DNA of 64,000 nt. It comes from JBNKHG01 sp050290225. GTDB lineage: Bacteria > Pseudomonadota > Gammaproteobacteria > Pseudomonadales > Cellvibrionaceae. Of this stretch, positions 17,604-26,255 are shown one piece after another; position 1 is the stretch's first letter, and each line of letters opens with the position of its first letter. Location of the stretch: NCBI GenBank assembly GCA_050290225.1, contig JBNKHG010000033.1:62001-126000 (forward strand), read 5' to 3'. Made by a program: the position numbers and the translations under genes. The notes beneath the pieces are model-generated. The model was not told the origin of the DNA. It saw nothing but the letters and a program-made list of their open reading frames with translations, and searched no databases.

Positions 17604-19937
17604 CTACCTGTAGGTCACGGTAAGTCCAAATGTTCTCGGCCTGAACGTTCGGTAATAATAGAGACTTGAACCGGCCACGTCGTGATCCTTCGATAGTACC
17701 GGTGCTTCATCTGTGAGGTTGCTTGCAAAAATGGAGAAATCCCACTTGTTTATCCGCAGCCCTACCCTGGCATTGGTTTGACGAGTTGCCGGGTCGAAGT
17801 CAAGATCCGGATCATAGGATAAATTCTGGGGATTGTGGCGCTTATCATTGCCATCGTTGTGGCTACCATACTGATAAGCGGCATTTGCATACACTTCGTA
17901 GCTACCAAGCGGACGCAAGTATTCAATCATTAACGATAACTGCCATGGCGTTATATCCAGGCTGTCGCCCTTGGAAACAATAATTCCCGCCGGCGAGCTT
18001 ATCGTCTTGTCGAACTCGGCATCCAGGTATCCAACGGCACCTGTTAACGACAGTTCATCAGTGAGCAGGGCATTGAACGATAACTCTATCCCCTTGCTCG
18101 TCGCTGACCCCAGGTTGTCCCTAAATCCATTGCCGGCACAACCACCCGGGTTCACAAATTGCTGTATATCGTCCCATTGGATATAGAAAGCGCTGGCTTC
18201 CGTGCGAACGCTTCCACCCAGGAATCGGTTCTTGGCACCAATCTCGTAGCTCCACAACTCGTCCGGCCCATAGGTTTCCGGCACCGGAATAGGGCTGCAG
18301 GAGTCGCCGGTCTGGGGATCCCTGAAAAGTGGAGGGTTAACACCTCCCGTGCGGAACCCTTTGCTGGCCGACATATAATACAGATCATCATCCGTCGGCT
18401 CATAGGTCAAACCTATTTTGGGTGTTACCGGATTATCCTTCTGCATGCCCGTCGTGGCCTGAATTTCAGGGCCGAAGCCGGGATAGTTCAGGGGAGCGCC
18501 GACAGTCCGGGTATATTCAAATTCAACCTCGCTATACCGCAGACCCAACATAACCGAAATTTCATCTGTAACATGCCAATCGGCTTGCCCAAACAGGGCC
18601 CATTGCTTTTCCGTAGAATCATTGGCGGACGTAAAAATATATCTTCCCTCGGTCAGGGGAATTCCGAACACCAGTTCTATCGGAAAATAAGAAGCCGTAT
18701 CCCGACCGTCGACATTTGTAAAGCCGCTTTGCTCCATCTTCGTATAGAACGCGCCAACGGTCCAGTCGATAGACGAGTCATCTTTTATAGAGCTTAGACG
18801 GATTTCCTGGCTGATGTTTTCCTGGTCAATTCCGGTTTCGCCCAACTCAGACTGACCGGGAAGAAAAGGAACCGGAGGGATGACTCCGGCGAGAAAGGCC
18901 GTATTGAGGTTCGTATAATCCGCGGCGCCACTGCCTTCGCGATCAAAATGGGAGGTAACACTCACCAACTCCGCTTTTTCCAATTGATAGTTAGCAGTAA
19001 TGCTTGATAGCAGGTACTCATCTTCGGAAGGTTGCGAAGCTGCCGCTCCATTGTAGAAATCCCCGTCGTCCGGGTCTGATATCAGGCTCCAGAGCGTCGA
19101 CGTATCATCGGATTCGTAGCTCTGGTAGAAGATGGAAGGAATCACTCTCAGACGGTCATTTGCCTGAAACATGAACGCGATCTTAGCGGCTTCTATCTCG
19201 GCGCTATTGGTGTCGGACGATTCCTCACTTCCGAAAGACTGCGTGGCATTCAATACCGCGCGGTCTACCCAGCCACCTTGTTTACGACGCCAAACGCTTC
19301 CCCTCAGGCCGACAACGTTGTCCACAACCGGTAGATTTACTGCAACGCCGGCCTCGTATACCGGTTCCCCCCCGGAAGTTGCCGCGTACTCGCCCCGGCC
19401 GTAGAGTTCCGTGTCGGTTGCACTGGGTGTCGGAGTGATAAAGCGCACCGTTCCTCCCTGTGATCCGGCGCCGTACAGCGTGCCCTGGGGACCACGAAGC
19501 ACCTCGACACGCTCCAGATCGAAAACATATGGATAGCCTGTACCGAAAGTCGTTTGAATGTTCTGTCTGGCCTGGATAGGCACCTCATCAATATAGATCC
19601 CAGTCGTTGAGGCGCCAGAATCGGTCTGAATACCACGTATCGAAATGTCTGTACTGGTATTTCCCCCGAATGAGGATTCACTGAACTTCACCCCTGGAGT
19701 AATAAGTGCTATATCTTCAATATTACGTATACCCCGCCGATCCATTGACTCTGCAGTGAATGCAGCCACACTGATCGGGACCCTCCCCAATGACGTCTCA
19801 CGTTTAGACGCCGTTACGATTATTTCTTCTAATATTCGTCCGGTTTCAACGGCCCCAATTTCTGCTGCTGAGGCGTAACCCGCCCCGGAGTTCGCCAGCG
19901 TGGCTATGACCAACATTCTTATCTTGGTTGATTTCAT
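17604..19937 (-). CDS. TonB-dependent outer-membrane receptor
   Basis: A 777-residue receptor. It has a signal peptide (MLVIATLANSGAGYASAAE), the TonB-box-like LEEIIVTASKRE, and a plug with VEVLRGPQGTLYGAGSQGG and TVRFITPTPS. The long barrel ends YRTFRPRTFGLTVTYR, which lacks the usual terminal Phe. It is related in layout to the receptor at 12760-15138. A long upstream region of about 800 bases contains a TCTAACTAT half-site that also occurs in the palindrome before the MFS gene, so it may belong to the same MarR-controlled regulon (inference). Confidence 0.93.
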   Translation of the reverse strand: MKSTKIRMLVIATLANSGAGYASAAEIGAVETGRILEEIIVTASKRETSLGRVPISVAAFTAESMDRRGIRNIEDIALITPGVKFSESSFGGNTSTDISIRGIQTDSGASTTGIYIDEVPIQARQNIQTTFGTGYPYVFDLERVEVLRGPQGTLYGAGSQGGTVRFITPTPSATDTELYGRGEYAATSGGEPVYEAGVAVNLPVVDNVVGLRGSVWRRKQGGWVDRAVLNATQSFGSEESSDTNSAEIEAAKIAFMFQANDRLRVIPSIFYQSYESDDTSTLWSLISDPDDGDFYNGAAASQPSEDEYLLSSITANYQLEKAELVSVTSHFDREGSGAADYTNLNTAFLAGVIPPVPFLPGQSELGETGIDQENISQEIRLSSIKDDSSIDWTVGAFYTKMEQSGFTNVDGRDTASYFPIELVFGIPLTEGRYIFTSANDSTEKQWALFGQADWHVTDEISVMLGLRYSEVEFEYTRTVGAPLNYPGFGPEIQATTGMQKDNPVTPKIGLTYEPTDDDLYYMSASKGFRTGGVNPPLFRDPQTGDSCSPIPVPETYGPDELWSYEIGAKNRFLGGSVRTEASAFYIQWDDIQQFVNPGGCAGNGFRDNLGSATSKGIELSFNALLTDELSLTGAVGYLDAEFDKTISSPAGIIVSKGDSLDITPWQLSLMIEYLRPLGSYEVYANAAYQYGSHNDGNDKRHNPQNLSYDPDLDFDPATRQTNARVGLRINKWDFSIFASNLTDEAPVLSKDHDVAGSSLYYYRTFRPRTFGLTVTYR

Positions 19938-20737
19938 AAAAATAACCCCATCTCGGTTCTGGAATCTTGCCTATGCAGTACTACCACTCTCTCTTTACAA
20001 AAACAGAATGTATTACCCATCGATCAACCTGAGAACACCCGCACCACCTTGATTCTGCTTTTATAAACTATTTCCTGCGCCAAAATAGTTGTTTTTTACC
20101 AATGTTGACTTTCCAATGACGTGAATTACACGCTCCCCTTACACCGCAGCGGGGCCGGTAACCGGCACCATTGCACACTTGCCTTGAGCAATGAAACCTC
20201 TCTCGCTCTTTCGAAGGCCTGCGTACAAAAATCCCGCCTGAAATAATGTTGGTAGTCTAACTATTAGGCTCTATATTTATCATTGACAAACCTCATAGTC
20301 AAGACACGTGACGGCAAATAAACGGCTAATTCAGAATCACTGCAAGTGATCGGATTAAAATCCCCAGTGGTTCACGCGGGAAGTTCGGTGACTAAGAAGC
20401 ACAGCCAAAGCGCTCAGATCAAGGCGGGGAAGCACAGAAATAGTGACGCTATTTCAAGTTTTCCAAACGCTGAACTGAGCGCTCTGGCGCAGAGAACAGT
20501 TACCTAGTTTTACGCATGGCCCACTAGTGCAGCAGGCAGCTACAGAAACCTGGCCGATTGCCGAAAAAATATCGACGTGGCATCTGCGGCGTTAACAATG
20601 GCTTCAAAATGCTCATTTACTCTATGTAAACTCCACTTTTTGACTCGCGTCATCCATGACGCTCGGCCCTCGGCCAGCGGAACTGCCCAAAGCCGCTCCT
20701 GCGGCTTTGTCGGCCATTTTGGCCTCGTTTAAAGCGC
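19938..20737. other. 800-base intergenic region with repeats, no gene seen
   Basis: No credible coding frame. It holds a TCTAACTAT half-site at 20256-20264. A 9-bp inverted repeat (AGCGCTCAG at 20409-20417, CTGAGCGCT at 20475-20483) encloses a smaller stem AATAG/CTATT (20440-20454). A perfect hairpin AAAGCCGC-TCCT-GCGGCTTT lies at 20689-20708, and GGCC-ATTTT-GGCC at 20712-20724. The last two may end transcription of the NTF2-type gene to the right. Confidence 0.5.
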
Positions 20738-21835
20738 CTACTTTTGGTGAATCCGCTGCCTCGAAAACGTTTTTTCAGCAGCCTGCCAGCCGGAAAATGG
20801 ATCTACACCATCGAAGATCTTGCCTATCTTGCCGTTGACGAGCTGATAGCCAACTTCTCCCCTCAAGGAATACTTACCAGGAGCATAGGGATGACCACCA
20901 ATATCCGGGATATTCACGTGCACCGTTAACGTGTTGGTAAGATCCACGAAGAACCACCCCTTTTCATATCGGAAGCCATGAATTTTTATGTCCTCGCTTA
21001 CCGACTTCCAAAGGCTTCCAAAGAACTCGAACAACTGCTTCCTGCTGGTCAACCGTGGCAGCGATTGGCTGACAAACTGAACATCCTCCGCCAAAAAGCG
21101 CCGCAGGCACTCTATATCCTTTCCAGTAAAACAAGAGGCGTACTGATTGTAGGCAGCTTCCAGTGCTTCCTTCACAAGTGGGGTTGGTATCCCCTCAAAA
21201 TCATTCGCCGGGAAGGGACCGGCACTCTTTTTTGTTAATCTTGAAACCCTTTCGAAAGCGCGTATCGACTTTATGAATCCATCTTCGATGCCGTATATGA
21301 GGACATCTCGTACAATCCGATGGTCTCCGCGATCCAACTTGACGACGGAATCTGAGTCGGGATCCTTCCTTGCAAGTAGCTCCACGGTCAGATCCACCAT
21401 CATGATTCCGCTGTCGTTGTCTATAGCAACGGCATTCTGCCAAATACGCTCGTCAATCCGCGACCAGGTTTTTTCATAGAATTCCAGTATTTCGGCCTTG
21501 CCAACAAGCACTCCTCCTTCACCCCGATCGAAAACGATGTCGTCACTATAAAAGTCCACAAACCGTGGATCCTGAGCATTGAATCTCGCGATATAGGTAA
21601 GATATCGCTCCTCGGTCATGCGCGGATCGCTTGGGCTATTTACACAGGGCACCTTTTCAGCGCGCTCGCCACCAAATGCCTGTAGCGATATGACAAGAAG
21701 AAGAGTAAGTCCAGGAATCATAGCTACCCGCAAACCCATGCCGCCCCGACACGTCACCTCATTGCGTATAGCATCAATGACGGGAAAGTCCCGAGGCGAG
21801 GAACTGTTTCGAATGTAGTGATATACACAACTCAC
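20738..21835 (-). CDS. Tandem NTF2-fold (SnoaL-like) protein, probably exported
   Basis: Up to 365 residues from a GTG at 21835 that overlaps the MarR stop codon by one base (TAGTG), suggesting translational coupling. An internal ATG at 21739 (MGLRVAMIPGLTLLLVISLQ) starts what looks like a signal peptide, so the mature protein is probably periplasmic. Two NTF2/SnoaL-like domains follow: ERYLTYIARFNAQDPRFVDF to about residue 200, and LEAAYNQYASCFTGKDIECL to the end, each with the cone-fold pattern of helix then Asp-Val-X-Phe strand. Members of this fold include cofactor-free lyases and isomerases. Neighbouring genes suggest aromatic-dimer chemistry; the reaction is unproven. Confidence 0.7.
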   Translation of the reverse strand: MSCVYHYIRNSSSPRDFPVIDAIRNEVTCRGGMGLRVAMIPGLTLLLVISLQAFGGERAEKVPCVNSPSDPRMTEERYLTYIARFNAQDPRFVDFYSDDIVFDRGEGGVLVGKAEILEFYEKTWSRIDERIWQNAVAIDNDSGIMMVDLTVELLARKDPDSDSVVKLDRGDHRIVRDVLIYGIEDGFIKSIRAFERVSRLTKKSAGPFPANDFEGIPTPLVKEALEAAYNQYASCFTGKDIECLRRFLAEDVQFVSQSLPRLTSRKQLFEFFGSLWKSVSEDIKIHGFRYEKGWFFVDLTNTLTVHVNIPDIGGHPYAPGKYSLRGEVGYQLVNGKIGKIFDGVDPFSGWQAAEKTFSRQRIHQK

Positions 21836-22356
21836 TAACCGACGGCACCACCCTTTTTATTGGACGATGCTGGATTAAAGCTTGAAGTGGAAGGCCAACT
21901 CACGGGGGTTCGCGAATCCTCATTCAGCGACACTACCAACTTCTTGAGTAAATGAAGGAATGTATCTGCTTCCCCGGGAGAAAAGGCGCGTAATATTTCA
22001 TCTTTACTCTTTTCAGTAATCTTTACCGCTTTGAGAAATACAGAACGCCCCTTCGGAGTGAACTTGAGCAACTTTCTCCGGCGATCAACCGCAGATTGTT
22101 TGCGCACAATATAGCCATTCTCGTCCAGCGAGCGAAGCACGATCGTTGCCGTCGACCTGTCAATTCCCAGTAAACCACTAAGTGTAATCTGGTCGATATC
22201 CGGGTACTCGTTCAATATACTAAGTGCAGCGAACTGGGTCGGGGAAATGTTCAACTCCCCGACCGCAGTTTCAAAGATCGACGTGGCGATTTGCTGGGCC
22301 CGGCGAACCATGAAACCCGGTCGCGAATACAACTCGTCTAATGAAGGTATTTTCAC
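21835..22356 (-). CDS. MarR family transcriptional regulator
   Basis: A 173-residue regulator. The winged-helix domain runs from about residue 35 to 120 (LNISPTQFAALSILNEYPDI, LLGIDRSTATIVLRSLDENG, VDRRRKLLKFTPKG), the full MarR pattern with the beta-wing DRR motif. MarR proteins often sense aromatic acids or aldehydes. It is transcribed towards the tandem NTF2 gene and its stop overlaps that gene's start. The perfect palindrome at 26180-26201 and a matching half-site at 20256 are candidate operators (inference). Confidence 0.9.
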   Translation of the reverse strand: MKIPSLDELYSRPGFMVRRAQQIATSIFETAVGELNISPTQFAALSILNEYPDIDQITLSGLLGIDRSTATIVLRSLDENGYIVRKQSAVDRRRKLLKFTPKGRSVFLKAVKITEKSKDEILRAFSPGEADTFLHLLKKLVVSLNEDSRTPVSWPSTSSFNPASSNKKGGAVG

Positions 22357-22521
22357 TGTACTGCATCCCTCTTGTTAGAAATCGATGACCAGGCCGTTGA
22401 GAAACTATCCGCGCCGCCATTGTGGCGTTAAATACCCGTTGGAAATAGTTACGAATTACCTATGACCTGCCTTTAGGTCCAGTACGCATCGGATAGGAAG
22501 TCTTGACAGCCACAACAAAAC

Positions 22522-23061
22522 TCACCATCCAGGGTTGGGCATTCCCGCCTTGGCGCGCCCCTCCAGGCCTTCGTTGAATATATTTCGATACTTGAAATAC
22601 CACTTTCCGTCAATTTTAACAAGTTTATCCTCGTAGTGCCCAAAGAGCAGGACCTTGGTCTTATCCCTACTCGCCGTTGGATTACTGAGCTGGAACCAAT
22701 AGGAGACAGCCTTGGCTTCATTGCCTTCCACGTCGATAGCCTGATTGGTAACAAAATGGCGCACCGCGGCGGGCCACGTCCCCTTTTCCGCATTGCGAGT
22801 TTGGTCGTAGGTATCGGAGTCGAGCCAATCACGAATGGCCTTTCGGCCCTTTATCTCTCCACGAGCCCAGTGAAAAACGCCATCGGGAGAAAACGTGGAT
22901 GCAAATGTTTCGGGATCACGAAAATCAAGTGCATGGGAATAGCGTGCCATCAGGTTCATAATCTCCGCTCGATCCTCTCCATAGGTGGCAGGTTCATGGG
23001 TGACAGCGTCGCATGAAACAATGGCGACTAATGATAGAACTACAACTATTCTACTGATCAT
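22522..23061 (-). CDS. NTF2-fold (SnoaL-like) lipoprotein, candidate aromatic-dimer lyase
   Basis: A 179-residue protein with an N-terminal MISRIVVVLSLVAIVSC, where Cys 17 looks like a lipobox cysteine. The rest is one SnoaL/NTF2 domain (DRAEIMNLMARYSHALDFRD, PDGVFHWARGEIKGRKAIRD, RHFVTNQAIDVEG, KWYFKYRNIFNEG). It is two bases downstream of the stilbene-dioxygenase gene, so the two are surely co-transcribed. In sphingomonads the cofactor-free NTF2-fold lyases LdpA/LsdE remove formaldehyde from diarylpropanes to make the lignostilbene that such a dioxygenase cleaves. The pairing suggests the same job here, but possibly outside the cytoplasm. This is inference from family and context. Confidence 0.75.
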   Translation of the reverse strand: MISRIVVVLSLVAIVSCDAVTHEPATYGEDRAEIMNLMARYSHALDFRDPETFASTFSPDGVFHWARGEIKGRKAIRDWLDSDTYDQTRNAEKGTWPAAVRHFVTNQAIDVEGNEAKAVSYWFQLSNPTASRDKTKVLLFGHYEDKLVKIDGKWYFKYRNIFNEGLEGRAKAGMPNPGW

Positions 23062-23063
23062 TA

Positions 23064-24554
23064 TTAACTCCTATCTTCTTGGGATGTGTCAGAAAGCTCC
23101 AGATCGGAGATCCAGTTCCCGTGCAGGCCGTTACGCAACCTGGTTGGCAGCTTTACCGTACAGATCGGCCCGTCACTGATGTGTTTTGCGTCCAATATCA
23201 ACAGATCAGTCGCCATTTGGTCATATCGGTTGCACAGCCCCATCAGGTAACCGTCTCCTTCTGCCGCGTCATCGGCGCGCGGCACAAAGACCGGCTCCTG
23301 CAAACCCGACACCGGACCGCAATACCACTGCTTACTAATACCCGTGCTTATGTCAACGTGGCCCCAGCCGTTAAAAAACATGCCGGTTATGCTTCCGGTA
23401 CAGCTCGAGTCCAGCGGCAGTCGCGGATCGCTTATGCAGAGAAAACCCTGGGTGTGTTGGTGGCAGGCATATCGATCGTCAATTCTGGGGAACTCCCCGA
23501 CGAATTGAGTCAACCTTTCGGATTTCCATGTATTGGCTCGCGAATCCATATCGATTGTCCAGCGCGTGAGACGGGCCTCAGCACCTTTTCTATCGAAGGG
23601 AGCTCCGGTGACATCGGGAAAAAAGGGGAACATATTGCTTTTGCCAACCGGGGTATCCACATAGATCCTGCGGCCATCGTTAAATGCATTCAGGATGTGG
23701 GAACAAAACTGCGTGGGCGACTTGAACAGCCGTAGATCGTCAGCCTGTCCATACCTTGGAAGTACCGCCAGGTACGTCGGATAGGCACTATCCCAACCAA
23801 AGACGGGTAAATGCTGCTTGGCTCGCTCCCAACTGGATGTCACAGGCACGACCGGGAAAACCACATAGTCCTCTGTCACCGCGAAGTCGTGCATCAAATT
23901 CGCATAGGGAACCTGAAACCAGGTTTCGTGCACAATTTTACCCAAGCGATCAATGACATAGTACGCCACATCAGGTGTCCCGATTCCCTTTGCGTGGTAC
24001 CCAAAACCAAACATTTCTCCGGTCTGCCGGTCAATCTTGGGGTGCGCGGTGAAAGTGGGACAGGTAAGCTTGCCGCCAAAATCTGTCTCTCCGACGGTTT
24101 CCAGGGTATCCGGGTCCATCAGAATCGGGCGGCTGTCCTCCTTGAGTGCGTAGAGAGTGCCACCGTGAAATACGATATTTGTATTGGCAGTTCCGGGGCT
24201 TATATCCCGGACACTGGGGTCATTGGTGAGAGGGTTTCGATACTGACCGAACAAACCCCGGCCTGCCTTTTGCTCGGCGAGGAACCTTGGTGTCCTGGCG
24301 TAACGAGAGCGAAAACTGACCCTTCCATTTGCGAATCGAAATCGGGAAATCAATCCATCCCCATTGAAATAGATATCATCGCCCAGCATCGGAGGATAAT
24401 GCGGGTCAGGGCGAACACTGTAAAATGCCCCTGAAATTCCCGGAAGCTCGCCTTCGACCTCGAGATCGTCTATGTCGATCTCCATGCGGGATGGTTTGTT
24501 AAATCCGGTGAATATAGGAAGCTCTGGAAATGTCTTCATTGCAGGTACCGCCAC
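23064..24554 (-). CDS. Carotenoid-oxygenase family, lignostilbene dioxygenase-type
   Basis: A 496-residue non-haem iron dioxygenase (start at 24554, or MKTFPE at 24539). The four iron-binding histidines are visible as TAHPKID (H171), MHDFAVTED (H222), FCSHILNAF (H286) and GLHGNW (H478). Positions known in lignostilbene dioxygenases to hold the 4-hydroxyphenyl group are kept: Phe63 (IYFNGDG), Tyr105 (GQYRNPLTND) and Lys138 (LYALKEDSRP). These match the F59/Y101/K134 trio of characterised enzymes with a small offset. It should split the central double bond of a 4-hydroxystilbene into two aromatic aldehydes such as vanillin. The NTF2-fold lipoprotein follows after two bases. Confidence 0.9.
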   Translation of the reverse strand: MAVPAMKTFPELPIFTGFNKPSRMEIDIDDLEVEGELPGISGAFYSVRPDPHYPPMLGDDIYFNGDGLISRFRFANGRVSFRSRYARTPRFLAEQKAGRGLFGQYRNPLTNDPSVRDISPGTANTNIVFHGGTLYALKEDSRPILMDPDTLETVGETDFGGKLTCPTFTAHPKIDRQTGEMFGFGYHAKGIGTPDVAYYVIDRLGKIVHETWFQVPYANLMHDFAVTEDYVVFPVVPVTSSWERAKQHLPVFGWDSAYPTYLAVLPRYGQADDLRLFKSPTQFCSHILNAFNDGRRIYVDTPVGKSNMFPFFPDVTGAPFDRKGAEARLTRWTIDMDSRANTWKSERLTQFVGEFPRIDDRYACHQHTQGFLCISDPRLPLDSSCTGSITGMFFNGWGHVDISTGISKQWYCGPVSGLQEPVFVPRADDAAEGDGYLMGLCNRYDQMATDLLILDAKHISDGPICTVKLPTRLRNGLHGNWISDLELSDTSQEDRS

Positions 24555-24721
24555 GCTGGCATTATCAAGTCACGCCCATTATAATCAGTGTTCCAACAAT
24601 ATTTCAAACTATAACACACCCAAAGCGTACGCAAGCTTCCCTCTCACCACTGGTGGTGGCGTGAATACGCAAAAGCCATTTTGGCAACAGTTGTCACTTT
24701 AAGGCACCGACGAGGTCCCAT

Positions 24722-26149
24722 ATGAACTATCCAGAACTTTCAATGATCATTGGTGGCGAGCGAATCACCGGGTCTCACAGAGACACTATTGATGTCATCA
24801 ATCCGGTCACCGAGGAGACGATTGGCCGGTTGCCCGTGGCTACCCCCGACGACCTTGATCGTGCGTTAACTGTCGCAAGTGAAGGGTTTGAATTATGGCG
24901 AAAATCCTCCCCGCAGCAGAGAGCCACCGTCCTGCAGAACGCGGCGGAAATCATGACGAAGCGAGCGGATGAACTGGTTCATGTGGCGGTCGTAGAGAGC
25001 GGTAAGACAGCGCGCGAAGCCCATATAGAAGTGATGATGAATGTCAGTCTCTTCCAGTTCTACGCCGGTGAGACGTTCAGAATCTATGGTCGCTCGCTTG
25101 TAAGGCCGGAAGGAATGCGCTCAACAGTGGTAAAGGAGCCGGTGGGGCCGGTCGCCGCCTTTGCGCCCTGGAATTTTCCGATTGCCAACCCGGGTCGCAA
25201 GCTCGGCGCGCCCATTGCCGCGGGTTGCTCGGTCATCCTCAAGGCCGCGGAGGAGACACCCGCATCGGCACTGGCCGTCCTGCAATGCTTGCTCGATGCC
25301 GGGTTACCAAAGGAAGTGGCGCAAGCCGTATTTGGCGTTCCCGACACGGTTGCCCGACACCTGATAGCGTCACCGGTAATTCGCAAACTGTCGTTTACCG
25401 GCTCAACTGTCGTGGGGAAACACCTGGCGACATTGGCGGTGCAGGGTTTAAAACGGACGACCATGGAGCTGGGTGGACATGCACCGGTTCTGGTATTCGA
25501 TGATATCGACACCGACCGCGTACTGGATGCGGTGGTTCCACACAAATTCCGCAATGCGGGCCAGGTCTGCGTCGCTCCGACCCGTTTTCTGGTACACGAG
25601 GCCTGTTTTGATCAGTTTGTACGGGGATTCGTACAACGTTCTGAAGCACTGACGGTAGGCAATGGACTCGACCAAAGTACCGACATGGGACCGCTGGCGC
25701 ATTCCAGGCGCCTTTCCGCCGTCGACAACATCGTAAATCAAGCGATTTCTGAAGGAGCAGAGCTTCTTACCGGAGGTCACCGGCTGGAAAGGACAGGCTA
25801 CTTTTATGCGCCGACGGTATTGCGAAACGTGCCAACATCGGCGGTCATCATGAACGAAGAACCGTTCGGCCCGGTAGCCGTTATCAACTCTTTCTCAACA
25901 GAGAATGAAGCCGTTACCGAGGCCAATCGACTCCCGTACGGACTGGCGGCATACCTCTGGACTGCAGACAGTGAGCGCCAGAGGCGCCTGTCCGGTGCTA
26001 TCGAGTCAGGAATGGTGGGCGTCAACACCACAATGATTGGCAGCTCGGACTCACCCTTTGGCGGCGTCAAGTGGTCCGGCCATGGCGCCGAAAGCGGTCC
26101 CGAAGGGGTGGAGGCCTGCCTGGTTACCAAAGCCATTCACGAGGCCTGA
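24722..26149 (+). CDS. Aldehyde dehydrogenase, likely aromatic aldehyde
   Basis: A 475-residue NAD(P)-dependent ALDH. It has the cofactor-binding FAPWNFPIANPGRKLGAPIA and SFTGSTVVGKHL, the general base in TMELGGHAP and the catalytic Cys in NAGQVCVAPTRF. The length is normal. It is divergent from the stilbene-cleaving dioxygenase with 167 bases between them and followed by an aromatic-acid transporter and a decarboxylase. It is therefore a good candidate for oxidising vanillin or 5-formyl aromatics released by that dioxygenase (inference). Confidence 0.9.
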   Translation: MNYPELSMIIGGERITGSHRDTIDVINPVTEETIGRLPVATPDDLDRALTVASEGFELWRKSSPQQRATVLQNAAEIMTKRADELVHVAVVESGKTAREAHIEVMMNVSLFQFYAGETFRIYGRSLVRPEGMRSTVVKEPVGPVAAFAPWNFPIANPGRKLGAPIAAGCSVILKAAEETPASALAVLQCLLDAGLPKEVAQAVFGVPDTVARHLIASPVIRKLSFTGSTVVGKHLATLAVQGLKRTTMELGGHAPVLVFDDIDTDRVLDAVVPHKFRNAGQVCVAPTRFLVHEACFDQFVRGFVQRSEALTVGNGLDQSTDMGPLAHSRRLSAVDNIVNQAISEGAELLTGGHRLERTGYFYAPTVLRNVPTSAVIMNEEPFGPVAVINSFSTENEAVTEANRLPYGLAAYLWTADSERQRRLSGAIESGMVGVNTTMIGSSDSPFGGVKWSGHGAESGPEGVEACLVTKAIHEA

Positions 26150-26179
26150 TTCCACAACCGGCAAGCCTACCTGATTGTA

Positions 26180-26201
26180 TATAGTTAGACATCTAACTAT
26201 A
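26180..26201. promoter_or_regulatory. Perfect palindrome, candidate MarR operator
   Basis: TATAGTTAGA and TCTAACTATA are exact inverse complements, 10 bp each, around a CA centre. It lies 55 bases before the MFS start and 31 bases after the ALDH stop. The TCTAACTAT half recurs at 20256 upstream of the second TonB receptor. Confidence 0.65.
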
Positions 26202-26255
26202 ATGGCCAGCAAGCACACATAACGAAAATCGAAAAATCAAGCAGAGCAAAAAAAT

